Assembly (NCBI GenBank): GCA_016212045.1
Contig: JACRHO010000145.1
Location: 1-5,065, forward strand
Reading direction: 5' to 3'
DNA length: 5,065 nucleotides
Origin: Candidatus Omnitrophota bacterium
GTDB taxonomy: Bacteria; Omnitrophota; Gorgyraeia; Gygaellales; Profunditerraquicolaceae
Under the pieces are notes generated by a model. The model was not told where the DNA came from. It saw only the letters and a list, made by a program, of their open reading frames with translations, and did no database searches. This document shows, piece by piece, positions 4,796-5,065 of the stretch. Both the position numbers and the translations under genes were made by a program. How positions within the stretch are numbered: the first letter of the stretch is position 1; each line of letters opens with the position of its first letter.

Positions 4796-5065
4796 CAAAC
4801 CTCTTCCTTAAGTTCTAGATGCGCAGCCGCTGCCTTTTTGATTACTGCCAGCAGCCGGAAGCGCTTGTCTTTGGATAAAGGCCGGGTCTCCTCTATCTTT
4901 ACTGTGTCGCCGATCTTGGCGAGATTCTTTTCGTCGTGGACTTTAAATTTATTAAACTTCCGGATTATCCGGCCATATTTAGGATGCTTGGCGCTAAAGG
5001 AAATCTTTACGATAATCGTCTTCTGCATCCTGTCGCTTATGACTGTCCCGATAAATTCTTTTCGC
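4795..5065 (-). CDS. rpsQ: 30S ribosomal protein S17 (partial, N-terminus beyond window)
   Basis: S17 is a primary 16S rRNA-binding protein of the 30S body. The OB-fold shows HPKYGRIIRKFNKFKVHDE and the S17 signature GDTVKIEETRPLSKDKRF. An internal ATG at 5028 could be mistaken for the start. The frame, however, stays open to the window edge and upstream encodes RKEFIGTVISDR, which is the conserved S17 N-terminal strand. The gene therefore runs off the right edge, with 90 codons including the stop visible (89 residues) and only a few N-terminal residues missing. It ends in the TGATG junction with rplN. The next upstream genes would be expected to be rpmC and rplP, which are not in the window. 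Confidence 0.96.
   Translation of the reverse strand, partial: RKEFIGTVISDRMQKTIIVKISFSAKHPKYGRIIRKFNKFKVHDEKNLAKIGDTVKIEETRPLSKDKRFRLLAVIKKAAAAHLELKEEV
4800..4809 (-). promoter_or_regulatory. Ribosome-binding site of rplN
   Basis: The minus strand reads AAGGAAGAGG, ending 4 nt before the ATG at 4795. It lies inside the 3' end of rpsQ and supports termination-coupled initiation at TGATG. Confidence 0.55.

Noticed and set aside
4427..4798. TTG start for rplN one codon upstream
   Set aside because: The next codon is ATG, gives the standard MIQ N-terminus and overlaps the rpsQ stop as TGATG; the TTG adds one non-conserved residue.
4795..5028. rpsQ as a complete 77-residue gene starting at the internal ATG
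   Set aside because: The frame continues to the edge and encodes the conserved S17 N-terminal strand (EFIGTVISDR); the ATG is internal.

Overview
The window is the interior of a bacterial spc-type ribosomal protein operon. All genes lie on the minus strand, so transcription runs from high to low coordinates. In transcription order it holds rpsQ (S17, cut by the right edge), rplN (L14), rplX (L24), rplE (L5), rpsN (S14, zinc type), rpsH (S8), rplF (L6), rplR (L18), rpsE (S5), rplO (L15) and secY (cut by the left edge, first 269 codons). Genes are packed with overlaps or gaps of at most 9 nt, with one exception. No promoter or convincing terminator is visible, and there is no gene-free stretch over 300 bases.

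The organism is a bacterium of moderate GC. Useful markers are a short four-cysteine S14, an L24 with a C-terminal four-cysteine zinc ribbon, no rpmD (L30) between rpsE and rplO, and an L15 with a basic N-terminal extension of about 39 residues. These do not fix a phylum. My impression is an uncultivated lineage such as Omnitrophota, but this is a low-confidence guess.

The exception is the 219-bp gap between rpsN and rpsH (3151-3369). It holds three palindromes. IR1 (3163-3197) and IR2 (core 3316-3362, outer stem to 3302-3374) are two copies of one hairpin family in opposite orientation. They share two 9-nt blocks, an identical TC/TC internal loop, and differ in the arms by two compensated base-pair changes. 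IR3 (3238-3304) lies between them and has an 18-bp perfect stem around a 31-nt loop. IR1 is flanked by AGCA direct repeats. Removing it together with one repeat restores a standard Shine-Dalgarno sequence 11 nt before rpsH, so it looks like a REP- or MITE-like insertion between the ribosome-binding site and the start of an essential gene. The displaced site now faces a 9-codon ORF (MIYVALRAP) inside the hairpin, which could couple translation to rpsH.

Functionally, the encoded proteins are structural parts of the 30S subunit (S17, S14, S8, S5) and 50S subunit (L14, L24, L5, L6, L18, L15), plus the SecY translocon channel. The palindrome-rich gap and the rpsE/rplO dual-coding overlap are the parts most worth a second look.
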